Positions 1 to 10,667 of a stretch of 64,000 nt of DNA are shown here, piece by piece; position 1 is the stretch's first letter; the number at the start of each line of letters is the position of its first letter. The position numbers and the translations under genes were made by a program. The DNA comes from Beroe forskalii. Its lineage: Eukaryota; Ctenophora; Nuda; Beroida; Beroidae. Under the pieces are notes generated by a model. It saw nothing but the letters and a program-made list of their open reading frames with translations. It made no database searches and had not been told where the DNA came from. Location: contig WFMF01000071.1 of NCBI GenBank assembly GCA_011033025.1, forward strand, positions 124,001 through 188,000, written 5' to 3'.

Positions 1-187
1 AACAATGTAGACTTAACAGTGAGTTAAAACTACAAGACAGAAAGATCTAGAACAAATAGTGAGTTTGTCCTAGGAGCAAGAAGATTGTAAAACTAACAGT
101 GAGTTAGCTCTACGGAGCAGAACAAGAAAAGTGTAGACTAACAGTGAGTTAGGCTACAAGGTTAAGCAAGAAAGGAAAGTTCGAAAA

Positions 188-198
188 CCGGGCCACCA
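188..198 (-). promoter_or_regulatory. Putative tRNA primer-binding site
   Basis: The minus strand reads TGGTGGCCCGG five bases inside the proposed LTR end. It starts with TGG, as expected for pairing to a tRNA 3' CCA, and resembles the site of Ty3/gypsy copy 2 at 20364-20374. Confidence 0.4.
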
Positions 199-203
199 GT
201 TAT

Positions 204-570
204 TGTCGTTCGGTCTCGCGGTCCGAGTAGAGTAAGACAGTAAGACAACGTTCTATAGTAACTCTGATATAGTGAAGAAGAACCCCCGAATATACAAATA
301 CCAACTTTATATACTGGAGCACCGTTACTGCCTCCCATGGTAACGCGTGTGACGTTCCTCAATAGATAAACATGACGTCACTCAAACAAGCTACACACTA
401 ACCTTCTCCGACCCTCGGGCAGTAGAAACAATAACACGGAACTTTTAAGGTACTTACCCGATAAACTAACCCAATTAGCTACATAGGAAGAGGAGCTAAT
501 TTAAGCCTGGCTATCCGCGTATACATACTATACACTATACAAGCTAAACGTGTAATACCAAGGTACAACA
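204..570 (-). repeat. Putative LTR of the minus-strand element
   Basis: A 367-bp block bounded by TG...CA with short inverted ends (TGTTGT / ACGACA on the minus strand). It carries a minus-strand TATATAAA box near 306-313 at a sensible place for an LTR promoter. A second copy is not in the window, so identification as an LTR rests on ends, TATA box and adjacent primer-binding site only. Confidence 0.42.
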
Positions 571-572
571 TT

Positions 573-1703
573 GTGCTGCAGAGGCAAATAGGGGATCTGG
601 AGGTTTTGGAGGCCAAATTAAGAGCCCAGATAGTGGTGGCTCCTCAGCCTAATTTTGAGGACACATTTCGGGCTCCTCACCCGACGCACGCCGCTAGTGT
701 TCCTAAGCCTGAAAAACCTCCTAAATTTGAATCAGGCAATAATTTTACACGGTTTGCCAAACGGTTTAAGGAACATGTTTTGCTATGTAACCTACAGGGC
801 ACTAGGTTAGATTTATACATGCTCTCCTTCGTTAAATGTGAGCAAACATGGGAGAAATTACAGGGTCTTTTTCTAAGGGATAACGAGAGGTTTGATATTG
901 ACCTCCTCATCAAGCGTTACACTGATGAGTTGTTCCCTCCTCTCGAAGCTACGGCTACTAGGGCCGAATTGCTGTCTGTTAAACAGAAAACTGGTGAAAC
1001 TGTGGGACAGTTTTGTTTTCGGATCAGTGATTTGGCCAGCAGGGCGGGATACGACACCAGTCAAAGCATGGAGGACAGTTGCCTGAATGCTTTGATTTCA
1101 GGTGCTACAGAGCCCCGTGTTAGGGAACGTATTCTCGAGAACAATATTCGAGACTACAAAGAGGCGGTAAAAATTGCTACGCAAACAGAGCGTATTAAAG
1201 CGATTGATAGTACTAGTACCCCCAATAATCGTGAGGCTGATCATTCCCTCTACTCTTTAAGTGGTAATAGGCAGGACGAGTCGAACGAAAATTATATTAG
1301 TCAGGGTATAGAGGCACCTTATAATTCTAATATCGGTGAAATTAATGCGATTCAGAATTTTAGTGGAGGACCATATTTTGATAGGGTAAATTCAGCTGGC
1401 TATTCTAGACTTGAAAACTCTTATCAGAATATTCCTCAGCAAATTGGCCCTGCTAATGATAGGTGGGAAAATTATGGACATGATTTTCATAGTAATCATG
1501 AACCTGAAATGTGGGGTAATGACAGACGTCATAATTATGAAAATTACGGCCGGAATAATCGGTATAGAGTAAGTTGCTGGGAATGTGGGGGCAATCATTT
1601 CAAAAGGAATTGCCCTCAAATCAGTCAGTTAAGGGAGAATTTCGATGACGATAGCACTTATCATAGGCTTCCTTTAAACGGACAATGGATGGCAGGTCAG
1701 TAA
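573..1703 (+). CDS. gag: Ty3/gypsy gag polyprotein, N-terminally truncated
   Basis: Capsid/nucleocapsid protein that packages the element RNA. 376 codons are open here. The copy on the minus strand at 18670-19950 starts about 50 codons earlier at an ATG, so the GTG at 573 is only where homology resumes after an insertion, not a real start. The middle part is alpha-helical capsid-like with a charged 'TERIKAI' segment. A zinc knuckle CWECGGNHFKRNC lies at about residues 335-347; spacing is CX2CX3HX4C, one residue shorter than the usual CX2CX4HX4C. The end overlaps the protease frame by 19 bases, as in elements that use frameshifting. Lost start and possible expression are the main oddities. Confidence 0.88.
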   Translation: MLQRQIGDLEVLEAKLRAQIVVAPQPNFEDTFRAPHPTHAASVPKPEKPPKFESGNNFTRFAKRFKEHVLLCNLQGTRLDLYMLSFVKCEQTWEKLQGLFLRDNERFDIDLLIKRYTDELFPPLEATATRAELLSVKQKTGETVGQFCFRISDLASRAGYDTSQSMEDSCLNALISGATEPRVRERILENNIRDYKEAVKIATQTERIKAIDSTSTPNNREADHSLYSLSGNRQDESNENYISQGIEAPYNSNIGEINAIQNFSGGPYFDRVNSAGYSRLENSYQNIPQQIGPANDRWENYGHDFHSNHEPEMWGNDRRHNYENYGRNNRYRVSCWECGGNHFKRNCPQISQLRENFDDDSTYHRLPLNGQWMAGQ

Positions 1704-2056
1704 CTTGTCCTGAAATGTCATCCACTAAAAATGAGAAGGACAAGGGGGCTAGTAATACTACATGTTACCGTGTAGGGGAGAGTAAGGTCGATCAATGTAT
1801 AATGATCAAAGGAAAATGTTGTGGTAAACCCATCAGCTGCTTCATAGATACAGGATCAACTGTATCGATTGTATCGATTTCCTTTGTTAAGTTTATGAAA
1901 AAGGAAAAGGATATGGAACCCAGCTCCCTGAAATTAAAAGCTTTTTCAGGAGATAGTGTTAAGATTTATGGTCAAATTAACCTCCCAGCCGAATTAGCAG
2001 GCACGGAAATGAACCATAAGTTTCAGGTAGCTGATTTTCAGAGGCCGAAATCTTAA
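1685..2056 (+). CDS. pol: Ty3/gypsy aspartic protease segment of pol
   Basis: The frame contains CFIDTGSTVSIVS, the D-T-G active site of a retropepsin that would cut the gag and pol polyproteins as a dimer. It overlaps the end of gag in another frame. A frameshift near 2038 separates it from the RT frame: the residues expected to join the two (an ILMGMD-type segment) are in the frame of the next ORF. In an active element protease and RT would be continuous, so this copy is probably damaged here, although programmed frameshifting cannot be excluded from one copy. Confidence 0.85.
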   Translation: MDGRSVTCPEMSSTKNEKDKGASNTTCYRVGESKVDQCIMIKGKCCGKPISCFIDTGSTVSIVSISFVKFMKKEKDMEPSSLKLKAFSGDSVKIYGQINLPAELAGTEMNHKFQVADFQRPKS

Positions 2057-5000
2057 TGGGCATGGATATCATATCTGAGTATGGTATCACTATAGACGCT
2101 AAAAACAAACGTGTGTTTAGCGAGGAGGATTCTATAGAGTTTAGGGAACCCCCTAAACCAGTCAAACAGGGAGTTAAGGTTATATGTGATAAAACAATAG
2201 AGGTTCCTCCCTTCTCGGGTACACATATAACAGGTAAGTTGTTGGGTCAGAAGAATAGGAAAGGGGATCTGTATGGGCAGATGGAGCCGTATTTTAATAC
2301 CATGGCTGGTACTGGTATTATGATTGCACATTCCTTGGTTAATTCTAGGGACGGAACGGTTCCGGTTAGGGTAATTAACACAACTGACCAACCGGTCAAG
2401 TTGTTTAAGAGAACGTTGATGGGACAAATGAAACCTGTTGACTTGGGTGAACGGGTAATGAAGGTTTCTGTGGACGATGGAGGTAGAAGTGATAGGGAAT
2501 CACAGGATAAGGGTAATTATGAAGGTGAGGAGAAGTCTACACCAGGCAGTTGGACTCGTGAAGGTCTGTTTAAACAGCTCAGACTTGATGAGTTGAAAAT
2601 AGAGAGTGAGGAGCTCAAGAGGCTCAAGGAGGTGTGTTGGGATTATCGGTCAATTTTCTCAACAGGGGACCATGATATTGGTCGATGTAATTTTTATGAA
2701 GCTCGGTTGGAACTGAAAGAAAATTATAAGCCACGTTGGGTGCCTAGTCGCCCAATCCCTTATAAACATGAAAAAGAGATGGATAAGCAGATAGGGGACC
2801 TGATGGATTCAGGGGTAGTGGAGGAGTGCCATGACCATTCTAATTTCAATAGTCCTATATTCTTAGTTCCTAAGGGTGCACAGAAGGAGAGCTGGAGGAT
2901 GGTATGTGATCTGAGACAGGTTAACTTAGAGATTAAGGATGAGTTCATGGAGCTCACTAATTTGAATCACATCCTAGATAGAGTGGGAGATAAGAACCTG
3001 TACTCCACGATGGACCTCTCGAAATCATTCCACCAAATTCCATATTCGAAGGACAGTAGGTTCATCACCTCGTTCATGTATAAGGGGAAGCAGTATCATT
3101 TCAAGAGAATGATAATGGGGTGTAAGACTAGCTCAGGTCATCTTACAAGAGCTATCATGATGCTCTTAGCCAACATGCCCATCGAGCATGTGGCGTATTT
3201 TGTAGATGATATATTATTGTTTACGAGGGACGTTAAGTCACATATCGACCTCTTGGCAATGGTGTTCGAGCGAATCTTACAAGGCGGGATGAAATTGACT
3301 CCTAAGAAGTGTCATTTTCTCAGGGAAGAGGTAGTTTACACGGGGGTCACACTAACTTCCGAAGGGGTAAAAATTAACGATGATCGGGTGGAGGCTATCA
3401 CTAAACTTCAACCTCCTAAGAATAAACCTGAGCTTCAGAGTGTGATGGGGATATTTAATTATAGTAAGAAGTTTGTTAAGGGATATAGTGACATTGCTAG
3501 ACCCCTATATCGGCTTCTAAGGAAGTCAAGTACATTCATATGGTCAGAAGAATGCCAGGGGGCATTTGATAGGTTAAAGAATGCTATGGTAACCGCTCCT
3601 GTCTTAGCATTTCCTGATGTGGAGGACCCACATTCTAGTTATGAGGTACAGTTGGATGGGAGTAAGTGGGCTTACGGAGCTACCCTAACACAGCTCATTA
3701 AGGGTAGGAGGCGTGTTGTAGCCTATTTTTCACGCCAAATTCAGGAACACAAGAAAATTTGGCCTCAAACGCAGTTGGAATTCGAGACACTCTACCAAAC
3801 ACTCAAATATTTCAAATTATATTTGAAGGGTGTCAAACATTTCAGGGTCATAACGGACTGCCTTCCCTTATTGAATATAGACACTATATTCTCTAAAATG
3901 TCCACATCGGTCATTAGGAAGTTACAGGAATTAGCAAATTATAGATTTACTATTTCACATGTCAGTGGTAAGGAAAATAATTGTGCTGATGCGTTGAGCA
4001 GGTACAGTTACCAGTCATTTAATAGGTCAGTGGGTAAGGAGAAAACCCAATTACAGGTTAATAGGTTATCGGCAGATAGGAACAGTCACGAAGCTCATTT
4101 GAGGGCGGTTGATCAGTTAATAGATCATTACTATACTGTTAAATATCCTCATTTTCGTAACTGTGAAAAGCTAGGGAAGGTGGAGGACACTGGGAATAGT
4201 GAAGGGGTTGATCAGTGCAATCAAGTGGAACTAGAATTGCCTGAGGTACACGATAAGCCGGGGGTTGAGAGTGAGCCTGAGGTAGAGGAGCAGTCTCAGG
4301 AGGAAGCTGAGGAGCAGGAGGAGTGTATGGTTCCACCATACTTATTCGAGGATGATAACAGTACCCCCTGTTATGTTCGTTTTGTGGATACAAAAAGCGA
4401 AGGTGAGGTTGAATGTAACTGCCATTTGCAGTTATCTACGGAGGTAGGTGACGATAATAGGTGTCAAATAGATTCTGTCAGCAATTCTGAAAGTGGTTGT
4501 AATTATATTAGTAATCCTATTGTCAATTCTGTTAGTAATTCTAGCAGTCATGATAACAGTAATTCTAATGTTTCCACACCGTTTGATAGCCTATTGTCAC
4601 GCAAGGAGATAAAGAAGGCTCAGGAAGAGGATGATATAGTTTCAAAGGTAAGAGAGTGGGTTAAAAAGGGGGAGAAGCCCAAATCAGTTCAGGCTAATAG
4701 GTGTCCTAAGGAATTGATAAGTTATTGGAAGCAGTTCCCCCTACTGTCCATGAAGGACGGGTTACTTAGGAGGAAATGGCATGACACTAAGGACCTTACT
4801 AAGGACAGGGAACTTATTATAGTCCCTGAATTACTCCAGGAGACCGTGATGGACAAGATCCATTCCGGAGAGTCGTGTCATGCCGGGGTTGCTAACACTC
4901 TGGAACTCTGTCGGCGCAATTTTTACTGGCCACAGATGGAGGAATGTATTAAGTTATGGGTAGGGGCATGCTACAAGTGTGCTGAAACCAAGGCTCCTAC

Positions 5001-6501
5001 TAGGTACGCGAAGGCTCCCCTTCAGCATATATTGTTCCATACCTTCAACGATGGTGTGGAAATTGATCACATCGAACCTGAGAAGGTGGGCCTGACTCCA
5101 AGGAGGTATAAATTCATACTGACTATCACTGATTGCTGGAGCAATTACTTGGTAGCGATTCCTACCAGAACCCAGAAGGCCGAGGAAAGTATTTCCTTGA
5201 TCAGAAGGCACTGGGTGGAAAGGTTCGGTATACCTAAGGAAATGATGGCTGACAATCACCCATCGTTTAAATCTAAGTTCTTTAAAACGGTGTTAGCGGC
5301 CTTTGACTGTAAGGTAACACATGGTCAGCCGTATGTCAGTAGAACAACTGGCAGGGCGGAGCGGAGTAATAGGAGGATAAACATGGCCATGAGGGCGGCA
5401 CTCCCGGAGAAGTGTTACAAGGATTGGGATTTGTATTTAGGTAGGGTGGTTTTCTCCTTAAATTGCTTGAAAAATAGGCATACAGGGTATAGTAGTAATT
5501 TCCTTGTGTTTGGTAGGGAATTAAACACACCTCTAAGTATTTTGGCAGAGGATCGGAAGGATTTCGAAGTGGTCCCTATTAAGGCTGGTGAGTATGATAG
5601 TAAGGCCTGGGAAATTTATAAAAATTGTAAGGAGATAACTCGTAGGGTTAGGCAGAACGCTGAGGCAGACTTTCGTTATTCGCAGCGTTATCATGATAAA
5701 AATTTAAAAGGACCTTACTTTGAGGAAGGAGATGAGGTTTACATTGTGATACAATGCCCCTCGCATAAATTTGGGCCTCGTTGGGTCGGTCCCTACAAAA
5801 TTACGAGGAAAATTAGTGACCATTTATATGGGGTTACGTTCCCTGATGGCGAGGAGAAAAAGTTCAACATTCGAAAGTTAAAAAAGTACGTAAGAAATAG
5901 GTATTCCCCTAAACCTATTGGGCCTTCTGACGACGAGGTCTCAGAAAATCTAATTCCAGCTTCAGTCCCTCAGCTCATAGAGGACTCAGACAGCGACTCA
6001 GACAATGAGTTAGAGTTCGTGGGAATCTCTAATAGGCCCACGTTCCAACCACGAAGAACTCCGAATCGTGTTGTGCTGTTCCCACAGTCCACGGAACGGA
6101 CGATGGTTGGAAATTCTGAGTCACTTCAGAGGGACATCATCTCTGATGCTGTAACGAGTACACCAAGAGGTACTACGGATACAGAACGGGGGGTTGAAAA
6201 CTCCAGGAGTGGAACACCGAGGATAGGTAGTAATCCCCAGGATAGCAGTGATCAAACCACCACGACAGAGTTCCACTCAGTAGGTAGTCAGGATGATTCT
6301 CTGTCCACTGTGAATCTAAGTTCACAGGACACCACTGTGGGGAATACAGTAGTATACACTCCTACCCCTCCAAGGAGGAGTACTAGGCAGAGGAGAGCCC
6401 CTGAAAGGTACGGGTACGGGCAGGTTAATCAGGTGGTCCCTCTAAACCCTTTCAAGTACAGGGACTTGGACTTGAACCCTTTCAGGTGCACAGCAGTTTA
6501 A
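2056..6501 (+). CDS. pol: Ty3/gypsy pol: reverse transcriptase, RNase H, integrase
   Basis: 1481 codons. RT spans about residues 220-430 with the catalytic YFVDD at 381-385. RNase H follows at about 530-650 (LDGSKWAYGATLTQ). A linker rich in acidic and Ser/Asn residues precedes the integrase zinc domain (H..H..C..C about 936-985: HSGESCHAG ... CYKC). The integrase DDE triad is visible: D1004 (EIDHIE), D1066 (MADNHP), E1102 (GRAERS), with 35 residues between the last two. A GPY/F-like module (KFGPRWVGPYKI) and a basic/acidic tail follow; no chromodomain is evident. Its product would copy the RNA into DNA and insert it. All catalytic residues are present. The ATG at 2056 is internal to an ancestral longer pol. 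Confidence 0.95.
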   Translation: MGMDIISEYGITIDAKNKRVFSEEDSIEFREPPKPVKQGVKVICDKTIEVPPFSGTHITGKLLGQKNRKGDLYGQMEPYFNTMAGTGIMIAHSLVNSRDGTVPVRVINTTDQPVKLFKRTLMGQMKPVDLGERVMKVSVDDGGRSDRESQDKGNYEGEEKSTPGSWTREGLFKQLRLDELKIESEELKRLKEVCWDYRSIFSTGDHDIGRCNFYEARLELKENYKPRWVPSRPIPYKHEKEMDKQIGDLMDSGVVEECHDHSNFNSPIFLVPKGAQKESWRMVCDLRQVNLEIKDEFMELTNLNHILDRVGDKNLYSTMDLSKSFHQIPYSKDSRFITSFMYKGKQYHFKRMIMGCKTSSGHLTRAIMMLLANMPIEHVAYFVDDILLFTRDVKSHIDLLAMVFERILQGGMKLTPKKCHFLREEVVYTGVTLTSEGVKINDDRVEAITKLQPPKNKPELQSVMGIFNYSKKFVKGYSDIARPLYRLLRKSSTFIWSEECQGAFDRLKNAMVTAPVLAFPDVEDPHSSYEVQLDGSKWAYGATLTQLIKGRRRVVAYFSRQIQEHKKIWPQTQLEFETLYQTLKYFKLYLKGVKHFRVITDCLPLLNIDTIFSKMSTSVIRKLQELANYRFTISHVSGKENNCADALSRYSYQSFNRSVGKEKTQLQVNRLSADRNSHEAHLRAVDQLIDHYYTVKYPHFRNCEKLGKVEDTGNSEGVDQCNQVELELPEVHDKPGVESEPEVEEQSQEEAEEQEECMVPPYLFEDDNSTPCYVRFVDTKSEGEVECNCHLQLSTEVGDDNRCQIDSVSNSESGCNYISNPIVNSVSNSSSHDNSNSNVSTPFDSLLSRKEIKKAQEEDDIVSKVREWVKKGEKPKSVQANRCPKELISYWKQFPLLSMKDGLLRRKWHDTKDLTKDRELIIVPELLQETVMDKIHSGESCHAGVANTLELCRRNFYWPQMEECIKLWVGACYKCAETKAPTRYAKAPLQHILFHTFNDGVEIDHIEPEKVGLTPRRYKFILTITDCWSNYLVAIPTRTQKAEESISLIRRHWVERFGIPKEMMADNHPSFKSKFFKTVLAAFDCKVTHGQPYVSRTTGRAERSNRRINMAMRAALPEKCYKDWDLYLGRVVFSLNCLKNRHTGYSSNFLVFGRELNTPLSILAEDRKDFEVVPIKAGEYDSKAWEIYKNCKEITRRVRQNAEADFRYSQRYHDKNLKGPYFEEGDEVYIVIQCPSHKFGPRWVGPYKITRKISDHLYGVTFPDGEEKKFNIRKLKKYVRNRYSPKPIGPSDDEVSENLIPASVPQLIEDSDSDSDNELEFVGISNRPTFQPRRTPNRVVLFPQSTERTMVGNSESLQRDIISDAVTSTPRGTTDTERGVENSRSGTPRIGSNPQDSSDQTTTTEFHSVGSQDDSLSTVNLSSQDTTVGNTVVYTPTPPRRSTRQRRAPERYGYGQVNQVVPLNPFKYRDLDLNPFRCTAV

Positions 6502-6957
6502 CGAGTACAATTCCACTGATAGGTATTTGCAAGGATAGTATACGTGGAAGAAATTCCATCCAATTCGTATGCTAGCTTACTGACCTTGATAGTTTCAGTG
6601 GTTAAATTCTCGTGTTGAACTTAACTCTTCACGGATTCTCCAAGACTCTCACTATGGTGACCAACATCAGGACAGATGTGGAACGTGCCATAACAGGCTA
6701 ATGGACAATTAAAGTGTTACAGACACTTTTAGTTTTTACCAGTTTTTCGAGTATTTAATTTTATGCAAATATTCGACGAATTTTGTAAATATTTTGAATA
6801 TCATTTATATTGTAATTATTTGATTGTGTTTGAAAAGTGACCAATTTTCAGGTTACTATTGAATTTTGTTTAGCATTTTGGGCTTTTTCAACCTTTATTT
6901 TTATCATGTAGTTGTGAAAATTTTAAAATTTACATTGTAAAATTTTCAAAAGAAAAA
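6502..6957 (+). other. 3' untranslated part of Ty3/gypsy copy 1
   Basis: AT-rich non-coding sequence between the pol stop and the polypurine tract. The same sequence, with small indels, follows pol in the copy at 38.2-43.2 kb (41985-42445). No gene seen. Confidence 0.7.
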
Positions 6958-6960
6958 TGC

Positions 6961-6970
6961 CCGGGGGAGA
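6961..6970 (+). promoter_or_regulatory. Polypurine tract
   Basis: CCGGGGGAGA sits directly before the 3' LTR and matches the same position at 42449-42458. It is the expected primer for plus-strand DNA synthesis. Confidence 0.75.
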
Positions 6971-7755
6971 TGTTGTAGGTAGGATATTATAATCCAGGAC
7001 ATTTTAGTACATAAACGGGCCGGGATTTATCATAGGTTTGAATGGGAATACTTTCACCGTGTTTGTGAGTATGAGGGCGTGATAAGCCTTATCTTTTCTT
7101 AATAATAATATTGTTATTCATCTTACCCTGTCACTAGTAAATACATGATAGATTGTACGAAGTAATATGCGTGACAGCCTATTTGTGAGAATAAGATAAA
7201 TGTTGTTATCTTGTTTGATAAGGAGTTAAAAATAAGATGATGCTTGTTAACGTGTCGTATAAAAGCGGCTAGTTAGTTTAGTCGAGAGCTTAGGCTGTTG
7301 GTTTAGTTACAGAAGGAAATGCTGTCGTAGTAATTCTACACCAGTGATATTCTGCGGGAAGTTGGTCAAGGTAATTATTGAGTAACTGCTCAATTTGTCC
7401 TCAAGCCTTGACAGAAACTTATACACCGCAGTAGTGGGATTAAAGGAGATCACATTCCAGATAATTATTGAGTGATTACTCTGTTTTTACAGTGGCTCAA
7501 TTCGTTCTCAAGTCTGGTTAAATAACTCCGAGTAAAAGTAACACCGAACCACAAACAGCATCATTCTAGTCGTCTTTAAGTATCGAAATACGTTTGTCAA
7601 ATTATAGTTGTTTTAAATTCACTAAAGTATCCAACTCGTATCCTTTGGTTTCTCTAGTAGAATTAAAATAATAAAATACTTCGGTACGCCCCCTTAGACC
7701 GCTCGAGACCACGTAGACCACAGTCATTTAAATAGATCTAAATCGCTTTTCAACA
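6971..7755 (+). repeat. 3' LTR of Ty3/gypsy copy 1 (785 bp)
   Basis: Begins TGTTGTAGG and ends TTTTCAACA. It is nearly identical (about six differences seen by eye) to the LTR at 20378-21162 and less similar to the one at 42459-43245. Contains a TATA box at 7258-7265. Confidence 0.93.
7258..7265 (+). promoter_or_regulatory. TATA box of the LTR promoter
   Basis: TATAAAAG within the LTR, about 290 bases from its start. The same box is at 42747-42754; the minus-strand copy 2 has TATAAAGG at 20868-20875. Confidence 0.55.
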
Positions 7756-7759
7756 GTTA

Positions 7760-9750
7760 TAAGTAAGCCTAACATACTCCTAAGTAAGCCTATCACACTC
7801 CTAAGCTCCTAGAAGTGAGCCTATCATACTCCTACGTAAGGTCGTGAGCCTATCACACTCCTAAGTAAGCCTATCACACCCTAATTAAGCTTATCACACT
7901 CCTTAGTTAGTCTATCACACCCCTAAGTAAGCCTATCACACTCCTAAGTGAGCCTATCACACTCCTAAGTAAGCCTCTCACACTCCTAAGTAAGCCTATC
8001 ACACTCCTTTGTTATCCTATCGCACTCCAAAGAAAGTTTATTGCCTAGCACACCCCTAAAGCCCTTATCAAGTTAATTGAAATCCTAAGATAGCATATCA
8101 TACTCCTGAGTAAGCCTATCACTCTCCTGAGTGAGCCTCTCACCATCCTAAGTGAGCCAATCACACTCCTAAGTTAGCCTATCACACCCCTAAGTAAGCC
8201 TATCACACTCCTAAGTGAGACCATCACACTCCTAAGTTGGCCTATCACACCTCTAAGTAAGACTATCACACTCCTGAGTAAGCCTATCACACTCCTGAAT
8301 AAGCCTATCACTCTCCTAAGTAAACATATCATACCCCGAAGTAATTCTATCGCACTCGTATGTGAGCCCATCACACTCCTCAGTGAGCCTATCACACTCC
8401 TAAGTTGACCTATGACACCCCTAAGTAAGCCTATCATACCCATTATTAAGCTTATTACACTTGTTATTTAGCCTATCACACCCCTAAGTAAGCCTATCAC
8501 ACTCCTGAGTAAGCCAATCATACTCCATAGTAACTAGTAAGCCTATCACACCCCTGGGTCAGCCTATACTACTTCTAAGTAAGTATATTGCAATTGTACT
8601 TTACAATGATATTCAAATTCAAATTCAAGCCTATCACACTCGTAAATAAGCCTATCACTCTCCTTAGTAAGCCTATCACACACCTAAGTAAGCCTATCAC
8701 ACTCCTAAGTGAGCCTATCACACTTATAAGTAGTGAGTAAGCCTATCACACTCCTCAGTTACCCTATCACACTCCGAAGTAGCCTTTTACACCCCTTAAG
8801 TACGCCTATCGCACTCCTGAGTAAGCCTACCACACTCCTTAGTGGGCCTACCATTGATACTTCTAAGAAAGCCTATCTTACTCCAGAGTTAGCCTATCAC
8901 ACTCCTAAGTATGCCTATCAGGCTATCACCCCTAAATAAGCCTATCACACTCCTGAGTAAGCCTATCACACTCCTGAGTAAGCCAATCACACTCCATAGT
9001 AACTAGTAAGCCTATCACACTCTTGAGTCAGCCTATCCTACTCCTAAGTAAGTAATAAGTATATTGTAATTGTACAGTAAAATGATATTCAAATTCAAAT
9101 TCAAGCCTGACACACGCGTAATTAAGCCTATCACTCTCCTAAGTAAGCCTATCACACACCTAATGGCATAAGTAAGCCTATCACACTCCTAAGTGAGCCT
9201 ATCACACTTCTTAGTAGAAAGTAACCCTATCACACTCCTCAGTTACCCTATCACACTCCTAAGTGGGCCTATCACACTCCTGAGTGGGCCTATCACACTC
9301 CTGAGTAAGCCTACCACACTCCTTAGTGGGCCTACCATACTTCTAAGAAAGCCTATCTTACTCCAGAGTTAGCCTATCACACCACTTATTAAGCTTATCA
9401 CACCCTTAAGTGAGCCTATCACACTCCTAAGTGAGCCAATCACACTCCTAAGTTAGCCTATCACACCCCTAAGTAAGCCTATCACACTCCTAAGTGAGAC
9501 TATCACACTCTAGGCTTATCACACCTCTAAGTAAGCCTATCGCACTCCTAGGAGTAAGCGTATTACACTCCTGAATAAGACTATCACACCCCTAAGTAAG
9601 CCTATCATACCCATTATTAAGCTTATTGCACTCGCTATTTGTCCTATCACACCCCTGAGTAAGCCTATCAAACTCCTGGGTAAGCCAATCACACTCCATA
9701 GTAATAAGTAAGCCTATCACACCCCTGACTCAGCCTATCCTACTTCTAAG
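7760..9750. repeat. 21-bp satellite array, left part
   Basis: About 2 kb of degenerate tandem copies of a 21-bp unit close to GCCTATCACACTCCTAAGTAA. Units vary at the AAGTAAG/AAGTGAG and CTCCT/CCCCT positions. The array starts just beyond the Ty3/gypsy 3' LTR and resumes at 10318. Open frames here are artefacts of the 21-bp (7-codon) period. Confidence 0.95.
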
Positions 9751-9755
9751 TACTT

Positions 9756-10312
9756 GGGGGGGTGGCCAACGCGCTTTTAGGCTCTTTTAGGCCCCACTTT
9801 CTAGGGCTCTTTTCAGATTATTTATATCCTTTGGAGCCTAAAAGAGCCCTATACTAAAATTGTTCTAATAATCGATTGCACAGCCCCAGATAGTCAAAAT
9901 GCCATTTATATAGTCTGATTAAGTGCTTTCTTCAATGAAGTAACAGTATTTCAACAATCCAGTATACTTTGAGGACACTATGGCTATTGATCCCGGAAAA
10001 CTGTGGGAAAATGTTTAAAGGGCTCTTTAGGGCCCCAATTTCTAGGGCTCTTTCAGGTCACTGTCATCCTCTAGAGCCCTACAAAAAATTTTATTGAATT
10101 TTTCCCTAAAATGCAAAAAACCCAAAAAATTAAGTCATTAAATGATATTTAGATAGAAAATAATTGTTTCGAGACGTTATTAAGGCAACAGAGCCCACAA
10201 AATCTAATATTTTTACCCCAAAGGCCCTTTTAGGCTCTTTTAGGCCCCACTTTCTAGGGCTCTTTTTGGATTTTTTATATCCTCGGGGCCTAAAAGAGCG
10301 TTGGCCCCCCCC
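9756..10312. mobile_element. MITE-like element with terminal inverted repeats, inserted in the satellite
   Basis: 557 bp flanked by a direct duplication TACTT (9751-9755 and 10313-10317). The ends are inverted repeats of about 25 bp (GGGGGGGTGGCCAACGC on the left). Near both ends, and again near 10020-10080, lies a roughly 80-bp direct repeat with GGCTCTTTTAGGCCCC, itself partly palindromic. No coding capacity, so it would be a non-autonomous DNA transposon. Confidence 0.75.
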
Positions 10313-10317
10313 TACTT

Positions 10318-10660
10318 GTATATTGTAATTGTACTGTAAAATGATAATATTCAAATTCAAATTCAAGCCTATCACACTCGTAAGTAAGCCTATCACTCTC
10401 CTAAGTAAGCCTATCACACACCTATGTAAGCCTATCACACTCCTAAGAGAGCCTTTCACACTTCTAAGTAGTAAGTAAGCCTATCAAACTCCTCAGTTAC
10501 CCTATCACACTCCGAAGTAAGCCTTTTACACCCCTAGGTGGGCCTATCACACTCCTGAGTAAGCCTACCACACTCCTAAGTGGGCCTAACATACTTCTAA
10601 GAAAGCCTATCTTACTCCAGAGTTAGCCTATCACACTCCTAAGTATGCCTATCAGGTTTG
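10318..10660. repeat. 21-bp satellite array, right part
   Basis: Continuation of the same 21-bp units after the inserted element. Ends where the foldback at 10668 begins. Confidence 0.93.
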
Positions 10661-10667
10661 ATGCCTA

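Larger units (their letters stand above)
1..570 (-). mobile_element. LTR retroelement 5' end (LTR plus leader), cut by the window edge
   Basis: Read on the minus strand, 570 to 204 looks like a 5' LTR (starts TGTTGTACC, ends CGACA). After five bases comes TGGTGGCCCGG, a plausible primer-binding site close to that of the Ty3/gypsy copy at 18.5-21.2 kb (TGGTGGCCTCG). The leader then runs to position 1 with repeated AACAGTGAGTTA motifs (plus-strand spelling). Homology of the neighbouring gypsy gag starts right after 570, so this is inferred to be an insertion into gag. The other LTR would lie left of the window, so no target duplication can be checked. Confidence 0.45.
571..7755 (+). mobile_element. 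Ty3/gypsy retrotransposon copy 1 (5'-disrupted)
   Basis: Order seen: gag, aspartic protease, RT, RNase H, integrase, polypurine tract, 3' LTR. Order and motifs are those of the Ty3/gypsy superfamily. The 5' LTR, leader and first roughly 50 gag codons (compare the copy at 18.5-21.2 kb) are missing to the left of 571, where a different element abuts. The protease frame shifts near 2038, but the RT-integrase frame is open for 1481 codons, so this is the most complete and probably youngest copy here. Confidence 0.93.

Noticed and set aside
7760..10660. CRISPR array
   Set aside because: Units are adjacent 21-bp repeats without unique spacers, in a eukaryotic setting.
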